44,920 bases of DNA from an uncultured Granulosicoccaceae bacterium (GTDB lineage Bacteria; Pseudomonadota; Gammaproteobacteria; Granulosicoccales; Granulosicoccaceae): NCBI GenBank assembly GCA_937922945.1, contig CAKZUP010000126.1, positions 1 to 44,920 on the forward strand, written 5' to 3'. Below, in pieces: positions 34,436 through 42,918 of this stretch (position 1 is its first letter; every line of letters begins with the position of its first letter). Under the pieces are notes generated by a model. It saw only the letters and a list, made by a program, of their open reading frames with translations. It did no database searches and was not told the DNA's origin. Position numbers and translations under genes: made by a program.

Positions 34436-36313
34436 TTAGTCTGTTGGAGCCAGCTCACCGTGACCGTTCGCGCTGCCGTTGGCGGCACTGTTCGCAGAAC
34501 CAACACCGTTAGCACCGCTGCCCATGGTGGCAACCTTCGCTAATAGCATTTGCACAACATCACTTTTCTCAGCCAGGCCATCAACGGCTTTGCCGATAGA
34601 GAGCGACTTGGCAAAGTTGTCGAAGAAGTGTTCTTCACCGCCAACAATGTCGATGTGTGCCTTCTGCAATGCTATAGACAGAATTTCCGCGTTTTCTTTC
34701 GCGATCTCTTTACCTGCATCGATGGAATGCAGTGCTTCTTTGAACGCGGTTTCCAGCGCCATGCGGTATTCCTCGTGTGCGCGTGTTTCGCCACTCATCT
34801 CAGCCATCGCAGCAAACTTGTCGGTCAAACCAGCCGCTTCTGCCTGGAACTGGGCTTTGGTGACATCCGCTGTGGCCATCCCCACCTCTGTGGTAGCGGA
34901 GGCTTCTGCGGTACCTCTTGCGCGCATGACTTCGGCTTCGGCCAAGCCTGTGGCTGCTTCCTCGGCCTTAATACCTTCGGCCAACACCTTCTTGGCATCC
35001 GATTCGCGATTCGCTTCTGCGAGGCGGGCATCAGCCAGTACGGTAATTTCGGTGGCTTTGTGTTGTGCGGCGGCTTCCAGTGCCTGTGCTGAGACGATTT
35101 CTTTCACTTTGTCTTCTTCCGCTTGCGCTTCAGCGGCTAATACCTGCACCTGCTTGGCACGATCGGCTTCTGATACTTCGCGCACTTCGTTAATGCGTTC
35201 TTCTTCAATGGCCACGGTTTTATCAACAATGGTGCGTTCGCGGATAACATTGGCAATTTCTTTCTTCTCAACTTCAACCGCCTTTTGCGCCAGAATTTGT
35301 TCCACCGATACTTCACGCTCGCGTGAGACCACTTCAAGATCACGTGCACGAATCACTTTTTCCTGCTCAATGGCCACCGCACGTTCACGATTCTGTTCAG
35401 CCACTTCCACTTCGCGCTTCTGATTTTCGGTTTGCACGGCCAAGTCCTGCACAACCTGAATGTGCGTCTGTTCTGCCTTGCGTCGTTCTTCTTCTTGAAT
35501 TTTGCGGGTTTCGGCTTCTTCACGCGCCTGGATAGACAAAATTTCGCGCTGTTGACGTGCCTCTGCATCTTTTTGCTGGCGCTCTAATTCGAGCATGGCT
35601 TCAATCGTTGAAACGTTTTTCTTTTTAATCGCCAGTTCTTCATCACGCTCTAATTCGTTGGTGCGAATGTTCTGCATTGCCGTTAGCTCGGTGATCTTCT
35701 TGATACCTTCTGCATCGAGAATGTTCGATGAGTCGAGCGACGATTTAGGCGTTTGCTCTAAATAATCAATGGCCACATCTTCAAGTACGTAACCGTTTAA
35801 GTCGTCGCCAATCACTTGAATGATTTTTTCGCGGAACATCTGTCGGTTTTCAAACAACTGCACAAACTCGGTTTGCTTACCCACTGTCTTTAAGGCTTCA
35901 GAGAACTTGGCAGCAAACAGATCATGCACCGCATCTTTATCGGATGCGCGACTAGCGCCGATGGATTTTGCCACCTTCAAGACATCTTCGGGTGTTTCGT
36001 TTACGCGCAGATAAAATGCAACCGAGATATCGGCTCGCATGTTGTCGGCGCAAATAAGCCCGTCACTGCCTCTTCGATCAACTTCCAGTGTGATCAGAGA
36101 AATGCGCATTAATTCTTTCTTGTAAAGAATCGGATACACCAGCGCACCGGTGAAGTGAACCTTCGGCGTGGCGCTCATGTCGTTAACGATAAGAGCCGTG
36201 CCTTGTTCTACTTTAAAATAAAACGCTTTGAACAGTGCGGCAAGTCCCAGCAGCACCAGTAAGATCATCCCCACTGTTGTGAAGATAGGCATGAGTACGG
36301 ATAAATCAGCCAT
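34436..36313 (-). CDS. Flotillin (SPFH) family protein, YqiK-like
   Basis: 625 residues. One N-terminal membrane segment (about residues 8-30) is followed by an SPFH/band-7 domain with RGSDGLICADNMRADISVAF and a long Glu/Ala/Lys-rich coiled coil (about 230-500) with GMATADVTKAQFQAEAAGLT near its end. The C-terminus is short, Gly/Asn-rich and soluble. Flotillins scaffold membrane microdomains. An NfeD/YqiJ-like gene lies directly upstream, the classical flotillin partner. AAGGA precedes the ATG. Antisense frames over the coiled coil are long, but these are composition artefacts. Confidence 0.9.
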   Translation of the reverse strand: MADLSVLMPIFTTVGMILLVLLGLAALFKAFYFKVEQGTALIVNDMSATPKVHFTGALVYPILYKKELMRISLITLEVDRRGSDGLICADNMRADISVAFYLRVNETPEDVLKVAKSIGASRASDKDAVHDLFAAKFSEALKTVGKQTEFVQLFENRQMFREKIIQVIGDDLNGYVLEDVAIDYLEQTPKSSLDSSNILDAEGIKKITELTAMQNIRTNELERDEELAIKKKNVSTIEAMLELERQQKDAEARQQREILSIQAREEAETRKIQEEERRKAEQTHIQVVQDLAVQTENQKREVEVAEQNRERAVAIEQEKVIRARDLEVVSREREVSVEQILAQKAVEVEKKEIANVIRERTIVDKTVAIEEERINEVREVSEADRAKQVQVLAAEAQAEEDKVKEIVSAQALEAAAQHKATEITVLADARLAEANRESDAKKVLAEGIKAEEAATGLAEAEVMRARGTAEASATTEVGMATADVTKAQFQAEAAGLTDKFAAMAEMSGETRAHEEYRMALETAFKEALHSIDAGKEIAKENAEILSIALQKAHIDIVGGEEHFFDNFAKSLSIGKAVDGLAEKSDVVQMLLAKVATMGSGANGVGSANSAANGSANGHGELAPTD

Positions 36314-36351
36314 GGTTTGGTTTCCTTTTATACCTGTGTAATGTGTCCGGT

Positions 36352-37035
36352 TTACATTCCGGAAAATTCTTTTTCTGAAATAACTCGATATACGTTGTTG
36401 TCATTCAAGCGATCGAAAATAACCACGCGATCGCCTTTGGAAAATGTTTCTTCACCGTTGGTGCGTACCTTTAAAATTAGCCCGGCACCGCCGTCGTCTA
36501 ATGTGGCTTCGCCAAAGTGTTCATCAACGCGGCTGGTGCGTACCACCGCGCGCTGACCGAAAATGTGTTTATGCGACTGGTTAGTTGAATGCTTGAACAC
36601 TTTACGCAGTGGTTTCATCAAGTGGCTGGTTAACCATGCGGCGGCTATCAGCGATGCGGCATTGATGGGTAAGCCAAGCAGGAATCGAACGAACCCGTTA
36701 TCGGTCCAGCCAAGCAAAAAGTGCGCGAGGTAGTAACAGATAAACCAGCCGATAAGGATGATGATCGACAAGGTAATAACCACCGGTACACCGACCAGCT
36801 TAAATTTTATAAGTAAGCCTGCCAACACATCCGGGTTGGTATGAGGCGTATTGGGGTTCATATCGATGTTGCTGTCGACATCAACATCCAGAATGTCGAT
36901 ATCAACCAGACCAATCACAGCGCCAGCCCAGTACAGCGCACACACGAAGAGCAGTATGGTGAAAATGACGGTCGGGAACGAGCTTATGTTCTGATAAAAC
37001 GGATCCATGCTTTTACTCAAAAATATAGCGAACAT
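36352..37035 (-). CDS. YqiJ-like (NfeD-related) membrane protein with OB-fold
   Basis: 227 residues. Start at 37035 supported by GGGAGGAG immediately upstream. Three membrane segments (about residues 22-42, 78-100, 112-132) surround an acidic, Asp-rich loop (VDIDILDVDVDSNIDMN). A C-terminal soluble domain contains IFGQRAVVRTSRVDEHFGEA and KGDRVVIFD, the pattern of the OB-fold found at the end of NfeD-type partners of flotillins. It lies 38 bases before the flotillin gene in the same operon. It presumably forms a membrane complex with the flotillin; no enzymatic activity is seen. Confidence 0.82.
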   Translation of the reverse strand: MFAIFLSKSMDPFYQNISSFPTVIFTILLFVCALYWAGAVIGLVDIDILDVDVDSNIDMNPNTPHTNPDVLAGLLIKFKLVGVPVVITLSIIILIGWFICYYLAHFLLGWTDNGFVRFLLGLPINAASLIAAAWLTSHLMKPLRKVFKHSTNQSHKHIFGQRAVVRTSRVDEHFGEATLDDGGAGLILKVRTNGEETFSKGDRVVIFDRLNDNNVYRVISEKEFSGM

Positions 37036-37120
37036 CTATTACTCCTCCCTATTAAACTTGTGGTCGTCGTTTTTCGTTTTATGCCATTACGTGAATAATG
37101 GATGGCTTCCTTTTCTCTTT

Positions 37121-37810
37121 TCAGGTTTTATCCAGCGCCCTGTTTTTAAGTCGTTCCAGTACATCGCTGGCATTGCTTGCCTCTGTTATTCCTGCTTCTT
37201 CTAATCGCTGTTCCAGTGATGCTTTGTTCTTGCCAAGGTCATTGGCTGCGCTCATCTGCAGTTCTGCCAAAGCTTGCTTCTCTTTCAAGCGTTCAAGCGA
37301 TTCCATTGCCGTTCTTAACTTACTGTTCGACCCGCTGTGACGTTCGGAGACTGCCGCTTCCGCGCGTTGCACACATTCAGTGGCCTTTACGGTGTCTACC
37401 TGTTGCTTCATGTAGTGCACATCTTTTGTCGCGCGGGCAATGGCATCTCGCATACGGTTAGCGCTTGCAGCAAATTCATTACCCGTGTTTCGTTCCTGGT
37501 TGAGTTGTTCTTCCAGTTCCGTTAATTTTTCTGCGATATCAATCGCCAGTTCCTCTTCACCTTTTTCAAGGGCCTTTATCGCGTAAGACTCATGCTCCTC
37601 AATAGCCCCTGCCAGTTCGGTGCTCTTTTCTTCCGAACGTTTTTGTCTGGCTATCATCGCGGCCAGTGAATCTTTCGATTGGTTCAGGGCTTCTTCCGCA
37701 TCGCGTATCTCCTGTTCAAGAATCCGCATGGCTTGCCCGTCAACGATGGCTTCACCGACTTCGGTAACCCCGCCTTTTATCGCTGTAACCAACTTAGCTA
37801 AAACGTTCAT
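37121..37810 (-). CDS. PspA/IM30 family protein
   Basis: 229 residues, almost wholly coiled-coil. It opens with an amphipathic-type helix (MNVLAKLVTAIKGGVTEVGE), then AMRILEQEIRDAEEALNQSK, typical of PspA/Vipp1 (ESCRT-III fold) proteins that polymerise on stressed inner membranes. It resembles the YjfJ branch, which is encoded with DUF2170 (YjfI), rather than the psp operon with pspF and pspBC; none of those genes is present here. Second gene of the operon, with GGAG before the start. Confidence 0.9.
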   Translation of the reverse strand: MNVLAKLVTAIKGGVTEVGEAIVDGQAMRILEQEIRDAEEALNQSKDSLAAMIARQKRSEEKSTELAGAIEEHESYAIKALEKGEEELAIDIAEKLTELEEQLNQERNTGNEFAASANRMRDAIARATKDVHYMKQQVDTVKATECVQRAEAAVSERHSGSNSKLRTAMESLERLKEKQALAELQMSAANDLGKNKASLEQRLEEAGITEASNASDVLERLKNRALDKT

Positions 37811-37837
37811 ACCTGGAGCTCCTGCACGTGCCGGTAT

Positions 37838-38446
37838 TTATCGAAGAATGTCTGCATAGGCTTCTGTTACTCGAATAACGTTGTTGGCCAACGTTTCCAA
37901 TTCCAGAATGATGTCGTTAATACGCGATGCTGAGCTCACCGAGCCTTCCATCAGGTAGTAATCTTCATCTGCACGTTTGCCTAAGCAAATGGTCGATAAC
38001 GGGTAGTAATTCTGCGTTCGCAGAATGGTCTCGTTAAAGCTTGCTTTATCGTCCACCATGCTGGCAGGCCACAACACGGCTTCTGCCACTATCTGATCGC
38101 CCGAGACGGTCATGAAAATGGGTAAATCGCCGTATTGGTGCATGGTGATCATCATGGCGGGCTCATCGTTATCGATTATCTCGATACTGGCCTTGCCGCT
38201 TTTCACCATTGCCGTGGTGCTCAACTCTCCAAAAAGCGCTCCAGTACGCCACTTCGCACGATTCGAGCCATCCAGTTCAGTGGGTATAACGGGCGTTGTT
38301 GATAAAGGTTTGCGCAAGGCTTTTTCGATAATTCGGGCGTTGGGACGTTGTTCTGGAAGAATCCAGATTTCCTTTTTAACCAGCCCTTGTTCGCGCAATC
38401 TTTTTCGGTATTCACGCTGATAGTGCGCAGATGTCTTGATAACCAT
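37838..38446 (-). CDS. DUF2170 (YjfI-like) protein with N-terminal ribbon-helix-helix-like segment
   Basis: 202 residues. Residues about 5-48 (AHYQREYRKRLREQGLVKKE, then IWILPEQRPNARIIEKAL) have the look of a ribbon-helix-helix DNA-binding segment: basic helix, a strand of alternating residues, then a second helix. From about residue 70 the sequence is DUF2170, with SGKASIEIIDNDEPAMMITM, MTVSGDQIVAEAVLWP and YYPLSTICLG. DUF2170 proteins such as E. coli YjfI are about 130 residues, so this is a fusion. First gene of the PspA-flotillin-ATPase operon. A phased palindrome array lies directly upstream and there is no Shine-Dalgarno, so I infer autoregulation by the N-terminal domain. Confidence 0.75.
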   Translation of the reverse strand: MVIKTSAHYQREYRKRLREQGLVKKEIWILPEQRPNARIIEKALRKPLSTTPVIPTELDGSNRAKWRTGALFGELSTTAMVKSGKASIEIIDNDEPAMMITMHQYGDLPIFMTVSGDQIVAEAVLWPASMVDDKASFNETILRTQNYYPLSTICLGKRADEDYYLMEGSVSSASRINDIILELETLANNVIRVTEAYADILR

Positions 38447-38452
38447 GGCAAA

Positions 38453-38512
38453 AGTTTACAATATTACATGTAATGTTACAAGTAATATCACATGTAATAA
38501 TTTACAAGTGTG
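38453..38512 (-). promoter_or_regulatory. Phased TTACATGTAA operator array and promoter of the PspA/flotillin operon
   Basis: TTACATGTAA (38464-38473), TTACAAGTAA (38476-38485) and TCACATGTAA (38488-38497) recur exactly every 12 bp. A fourth, TTACAAGTGT, follows at 38502-38511, and a half-like TTACAATATT sits at 38456-38465. Inside the array, on the minus strand, are TTGTAA (38481-38476), a 17-base spacer and TAAACT (38458-38453). This would start transcription at about the ATG (38446), giving a leaderless or nearly leaderless mRNA. Confidence 0.65.
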
Positions 38513-38766
38513 ATCTAGGTCTTGTTTGAGCGTAGAATGCGGCCCGGGTGAAAGCCGGTATTGTTGGCCGCCGCGGCCCGGTAGCCCATTAAATGATTAA
38601 CAGTGCAAGCTAATTTCAGAATTGAATTGACGAACCTTTGTCGTATAGCGCCAATCCGCCGCGAAAATCTGACACTTGGTGGGATTAATACGCCGAGTTG
38701 CCAGACAGCCAACGCTGGTTGCTTGTATGCTTGATGTAATAGCAACTTAAAAGTGGAGAAGCGCCC
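38513..38766. other. Non-coding region upstream of yggX
   Basis: Begins with a GC-rich patch holding two GCGGCCCGG copies (near 38551 and 38572), then AT-rich sequence. TTGAAT-N16-TATAGC around 38625-38655 is a possible promoter for yggX. No gene or known RNA seen. Confidence 0.35.
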
Positions 38767-39039
38767 GTGTCACGTATGGTGCAATGCGTCAAACTGAATA
38801 AAGAATCCGAAGGGCTAGAGCGTCCTACTTACCCCGGTGATTTAGGTAAGCGAATTTATCTGAACATTTCCCAGGAAGCATGGCAAATGTGGGTGAGCCA
38901 CCAGACCATGCTTATTAACGAGTACCGTTTAACGCCCGTTGATCCGAAAGCCCGAAAATTTCTGGAAGAGGAGATGGAGAAGTTTTTGTTCACCGACGAT
39001 GCGACTATGCCAGAAGGGTATGTGCCTGAATCGGATTAA
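38767..39039 (+). CDS. yggX: Probable Fe(2+)-trafficking protein YggX
   Basis: 90 residues, the usual size. The GTG start at 38767 gives an MSR N-terminus like the E. coli protein and has GGAG nine bases upstream. Conserved Cys7 and the blocks YPGDLGKRIYLNISQEAW, TMLINEYRL and EEEMEKFLF identify the family. YggX protects iron-sulfur clusters and limits oxidative damage from labile iron. In many relatives it follows mutY, which is also a defence against oxidation; here mutY lies 10 kb to the left on the same strand. Confidence 0.95.
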   Translation: MSRMVQCVKLNKESEGLERPTYPGDLGKRIYLNISQEAWQMWVSHQTMLINEYRLTPVDPKARKFLEEEMEKFLFTDDATMPEGYVPESD

Positions 39040-39136
39040 GGCGCTGTTCGGCTAAATTACCACAGCGTTTTAATTTGTTCATTCAACGCTCGTTTAACCC
39101 AAAACTAACCGGTATTGATGAAGAGAAGGAGGTCTT

Positions 39137-39346
39137 ATGTCCATAAAAGATAAGCTGAAAGGCATGATTTCACCATCTGAGAAGGTATCCTCAGATGAGA
39201 TTGATGAAGATGAAGCCTTACAAATGCGAATGGCGGAGTATGAAAAAATTGAGGGCTTTAAAAATCTCAATTTGTCAGCTAAAGATATTGCCAGAATAGA
39301 AGCTGCGTTTAAAGATCGCGATAACGATGACGACGAGAAGCAATAA
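39137..39346 (+). CDS. Small acidic protein of unknown function
   Basis: 69 residues, strongly charged and acidic, with no signal peptide or membrane segment. A short basic N-terminus (MSIKDKLKGMISPSEKV) may be an amphipathic helix. The middle contains DEIDEDEALQMRMAEYEKIE, and the tail is Asp/Glu-rich (DRDNDDDEKQ). The ATG has the strong site AGGAGGTCTT, which supports it as a real gene. Between yggX and a SEL1-like gene on the same strand. Not recognised. Confidence 0.7.
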   Translation: MSIKDKLKGMISPSEKVSSDEIDEDEALQMRMAEYEKIEGFKNLNLSAKDIARIEAAFKDRDNDDDEKQ

Positions 39347-39401
39347 GCTTCGCGTTGTTCATGACCGCGTTACACGTTCGAACAACTCACTTTAACAAGC
39401 A

Positions 39402-40892
39402 ATGGAACTTGCAAAGCTTCTGTTGCTTGCCAATCGGCACGATCATCATGCTCAGGCGAAGCTGAGCCTTCAGTATTATCTTGGTAACGAGGTACCAACT
39501 GATCGGTCGAAGGCGCGTATGTGGTTACAAAAGGCTGCGCTGGACGCCACTGCCATTGAGTCGGTGTTCAATTTGAACGTGGTTCGCAATCATGCTGAAG
39601 CTTGTTTTGATTTGTATCAGTGCCTATCGGCTAACACCCCAAGTGCACACCCGTACCTTGTGTCGTCAGCCAATCAAGGCCATCTGTTAGCGCAAAAAAC
39701 AGTGGCGTTGTTGGTTAGTGATAAAGCGCTGGTGACTGCAGTGGGTTTGGCCGTTTCCGACAAACAAGCTATTCACTGGCTCGAACAGCCAGATTTTCAT
39801 GGTCAGGAAGATGTGCATAAGGCGCTCTTTACGCTCTATAGCAGGGCTAAGAAAAGCGATGGCGATGAGGCAGAGAAAGCGGTGTATCACGCGCAATGCG
39901 TAGCACACACCGGAGATCCAGAAGTGACCTATGCGCTGGGTGTTCACAATAAGCAATTACCTGTGTCAGCGCAAAATACCAGTGCTGCCGTGCAGTGGTT
40001 ATATTTGAGTGCTTGTTTGCCATCGCCGGTTGAGGCTTGTGCAAAGTCTGATTTAAATTCACTGCGCATTAAAGACATAGACGGGGCGTTTGAGCAGGGC
40101 GTGCAAGCGGCTCATCAATGGCTTGAATTGCACGCCAGAGATTCTGCCTTCTTTAATCAGCACGAGCAGCTTTTTGACCCTATTAACGGGGATGCGCTGG
40201 CCTTCGTGATTTCGAAACAGCAGATTATGTCGGGTAAGGCGGGGCCGAATGTCATTGATAACCCGAAAACACCACAGGCCGAAATGATTAACCGTTGGCA
40301 CCGCTATTGCGGCGGTGATAAAACAGTAAGCTCTAGTCATTTCTTTTGTTTTTTCTACGACGATCCTCCTTTAACCGAGGTGCAGCTAAAAGATATCTTT
40401 CGCTATTATGACTGCCGTGATGAATTAATTGCCCGGCTTAATGTCGTCAAAGCTATTCTATTTGCACGCGATGGTGACACGCTTAGCCAAAAACAGATTG
40501 AAGACACGATAACGCAAGACTTACGGTTTAGAATTTCGAGCCTGGATAGATTTCATCGGGTTAAATTTTTATCGATTGAGTACATTGATGCGGTTGAATT
40601 CAAGCACATTGAAAGCACCGATGAGTTCAAGAAGTTGCAGGAGCAAACAGAGTTAGCTATGTCAACGTTGGATGCCACGCTGGATAAAGTTAAGAGCAGC
40701 GCGCATTTATTTCCAGGGTACTATGGGCTTGGTGAAGCGTTGTATGGCCTTAGCAGAGACTATCGTTTGCAACATTATTTTCTGGCAGCATTGAGTAAGC
40801 GTAACGCAGACTTTGGGCCGTTTTTATTACTGTGTAAAGCCAGCGTTGAGTACTGTGTAGACGAAGATACGGTTTATTGGGTAAACCGGTAG
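39402..40892 (+). CDS. SEL1/TPR-like repeat protein of unknown function
   Basis: 496 residues, cytoplasmic by sequence (no signal peptide). The N-terminal half consists of short helical hairpins of SEL1/TPR character: AQAKLSLQYYLGNEVPTDRS followed by KARMWLQKAALDA is a clear SEL1 unit, with weaker copies around HPYLVSSANQGHLLAQKTVA and VTYALGVHNKQLPVSAQNTS. The C-terminal half is mostly helical with no recognised family and several aromatic clusters (SSHFFCFFYDDPP). The ribosome site is weak. Its last 19 bases overlap the convergent leucine-rich-repeat gene. Probably a protein-protein interaction scaffold. Confidence 0.7.
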   Translation: MELAKLLLLANRHDHHAQAKLSLQYYLGNEVPTDRSKARMWLQKAALDATAIESVFNLNVVRNHAEACFDLYQCLSANTPSAHPYLVSSANQGHLLAQKTVALLVSDKALVTAVGLAVSDKQAIHWLEQPDFHGQEDVHKALFTLYSRAKKSDGDEAEKAVYHAQCVAHTGDPEVTYALGVHNKQLPVSAQNTSAAVQWLYLSACLPSPVEACAKSDLNSLRIKDIDGAFEQGVQAAHQWLELHARDSAFFNQHEQLFDPINGDALAFVISKQQIMSGKAGPNVIDNPKTPQAEMINRWHRYCGGDKTVSSSHFFCFFYDDPPLTEVQLKDIFRYYDCRDELIARLNVVKAILFARDGDTLSQKQIEDTITQDLRFRISSLDRFHRVKFLSIEYIDAVEFKHIESTDEFKKLQEQTELAMSTLDATLDKVKSSAHLFPGYYGLGEALYGLSRDYRLQHYFLAALSKRNADFGPFLLLCKASVEYCVDEDTVYWVNR

Positions 40893-42778
40893 AACAGCCA
40901 GGCCAGCAGCAGTATCCCCAACCAATACAGAATAAATTTGAATGTTTTGCCCGTAGCCCCGCCAGATTCTTCTGCTGCATCGTTTGTTGCTTGCTGCGCA
41001 TCGAAGTCTGGTATTGGTTCGCCATTAGCATAGTGCTGATAAGCAACAACTAATCGTCTTGGGTTGTGTGAAAATTCACTGAGAATATCATCGTTCAATT
41101 GGCCTTTTGGTAGGTTCTTGGCTAAGTCCAGAATGTAAAGCGGCTGAGAGCGCGCGCGCTTATGCCAGGCATTAATAATGGCGCCTATGCCTTGTTCGTC
41201 AATCGAGTTTTCACGTGCCCGGAGTTCAGTTAAGCCGTGCATTGACGCTAAAGCGTCAGCGCCCTTATCGCCTATATTGTTCAGACTGACATCAAGTGTG
41301 GTTAAGTTGGTTAGCGGAGCTAATGTAGGTACGCCTGCATCAGTGATGCTGTTTTCTCGTAAGCCTAGTTCGGTTAGGTTCGTCATGGTCGACAGCGGAG
41401 TCAGGTGTTCATCGCCAATTTCGCATCCATGCAGGGTTAGCTTGGTGAGTTTTGTCAGTCTACTCAGTGAGTCAGTAGCGGCGCCTGCGCCAGAGCAACT
41501 GCCTGCTTTGAGTTTTGTCAGGTTCTGCAAAGATGCGAGGGAGTCGAGCCCGCTGAAGCGCATGTTGTTGCTGAAAATATTCAGGTTAGCAAGCTTTGCC
41601 AGTTGCGAAATTGCACGTGCACCTTCGTCTTCTATATTGTTAAAACTAACGTCGAGCGTGTGTAGCTGTTGAAGTTGTGTTAGCGCCTTGGCACCTTCAT
41701 CAGCCATATCATTGAAACTCAAATGTAGCTCTTCCAATCTTGTTAACGATGCGAGGTGGGATACACCTTCATCTTTCATGTAAAGCGTGTAAGCCTTCAG
41801 TGTGGTTAGGTTAGTCATCTTGGCAAGCACCGGGCCGGCTGCTGGTCCCATCTCGTTGTGTTTAGATACGTCTAACGATGTTAGCGTGTTGGCTTTGGCA
41901 ATCACATTTAGCGTATCAACAGTAAGCTCTGTGTCTGACAAGTTTAATGTCTTGAGCTTTGGTAGTTTGATAAGTTCGGCAATGGCTACTTTTGCAGCGC
42001 CATTCTTATCGAGCTCGTTGGCCGAAAGATCGAGATTTTCAAGGTTTGGCAATGACGCAAGCGAGCGAATGCCGTCTGCCGAGAGATTGTTGTAGTGCAC
42101 ATTCAGGTGTGTCAGGTTTTTAAGCGATGCAAAATGTCTTATGCCATCGTCACCGATTCTATTGCTATTAATGTCGAGCGAACGCAGGTTCGGTAATTGG
42201 CCGAGCGCCGAGTAGGTTCCTTTCCGGTTGTTGGAAATGTTCAGTGTATCAAGTTGCTTTAAGGCGGTGAGTTTGACTGCCGTTGCATCTGATAAGCGAT
42301 TGTGTGAGATGGATAGGTTCGTCAGGGTTTTTATTGCGGCGAGTGCCTTGGCTGAATCGTCGGTTAAGTTGTTATGGGCGGCATTAAGATGATTTAGGTG
42401 TTTAAGCTTTGATAAGTGTCCGAATTCTTTGTCATCGAATTCGGTTTCCATCAAGTTCAATGTGGATAACTGGTGCAGTTTGCCAATGGCTTTCGCACCT
42501 TTGGTTAACAGCAAATTGCCAGCAACGCACAGTTCGTTCAAGGTTGTTAATGCTGATATCGCCTCTGTGGATACTTTGTCCCAACTGTCGCTATACCTCA
42601 GGATAACTTGTGCATTTGCCAAGTCGCCTGATAGCAACTCGTCTATCTGCCACTCAACAAGCTGGGGGCCAAGGATGAACAACTCGTTACTTTTTTCGGC
42701 CACCGTTAATTCCAGAAACGAGTGCAACTCGTCTATAGCAACGGGGATGATGGTTTGTTGCGTGCGGTTATTTTGCAT
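40874..42778 (-). CDS. Tail-anchored leucine-rich-repeat protein
   Basis: 634 residues from the ATG at 42778, which has GGAG four bases upstream; the longer frame starts only at a TTG. After about 75 residues come roughly twenty leucine-rich repeats of about 24 residues, with LTxLxxLDVSxNNIxDEGAxAL as the running pattern. This resembles the ribonuclease-inhibitor or GALA type common in eukaryote-interacting bacteria. A polar linker rich in Ala/Glu/Gly precedes a single C-terminal membrane segment (FILYWLGILLLAWLFYRF) with only three residues after it. There is no signal peptide, so the repeats would face the cytoplasm as in tail-anchored proteins. The stop overlaps the SEL1-like gene by 19 bases. 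Confidence 0.85.
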   Translation of the reverse strand: MQNNRTQQTIIPVAIDELHSFLELTVAEKSNELFILGPQLVEWQIDELLSGDLANAQVILRYSDSWDKVSTEAISALTTLNELCVAGNLLLTKGAKAIGKLHQLSTLNLMETEFDDKEFGHLSKLKHLNHLNAAHNNLTDDSAKALAAIKTLTNLSISHNRLSDATAVKLTALKQLDTLNISNNRKGTYSALGQLPNLRSLDINSNRIGDDGIRHFASLKNLTHLNVHYNNLSADGIRSLASLPNLENLDLSANELDKNGAAKVAIAELIKLPKLKTLNLSDTELTVDTLNVIAKANTLTSLDVSKHNEMGPAAGPVLAKMTNLTTLKAYTLYMKDEGVSHLASLTRLEELHLSFNDMADEGAKALTQLQQLHTLDVSFNNIEDEGARAISQLAKLANLNIFSNNMRFSGLDSLASLQNLTKLKAGSCSGAGAATDSLSRLTKLTKLTLHGCEIGDEHLTPLSTMTNLTELGLRENSITDAGVPTLAPLTNLTTLDVSLNNIGDKGADALASMHGLTELRARENSIDEQGIGAIINAWHKRARSQPLYILDLAKNLPKGQLNDDILSEFSHNPRRLVVAYQHYANGEPIPDFDAQQATNDAAEESGGATGKTFKFILYWLGILLLAWLFYRFTQ

Positions 42779-42869
42779 GGGCTCCAACGATCTGTCGCAC
42801 CGACCTTGGAACAACTGAGGCAGTGAATCAGGTGATGCGAACTATTCGATTCGTGAGCATAACAATGGT

Positions 42870-42898
42870 TTTACAGGGATGCAATGCACCCCCGTAAA
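42870..42898 (-). terminator. Hairpin after the small lipoprotein gene
   Basis: On the minus strand TTTACGGGGGTGCA pairs with TGCATCCCTGTAAA through about 13 pairs, counting two G-T wobbles, with almost no loop. It starts 20 bases after the stop of the lipoprotein at 42919. No T-tract. Confidence 0.4.
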
Positions 42899-42918
42899 TT
42901 AGTACTTCGCTTACTGCT

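Noticed and set aside
34479-35423. Long plus-strand frame of 314 codons
   Set aside because: Antisense to the Glu/Ala/Lys-rich coiled coil of the flotillin; low-complexity Ser/Ala composition and no ribosome site.
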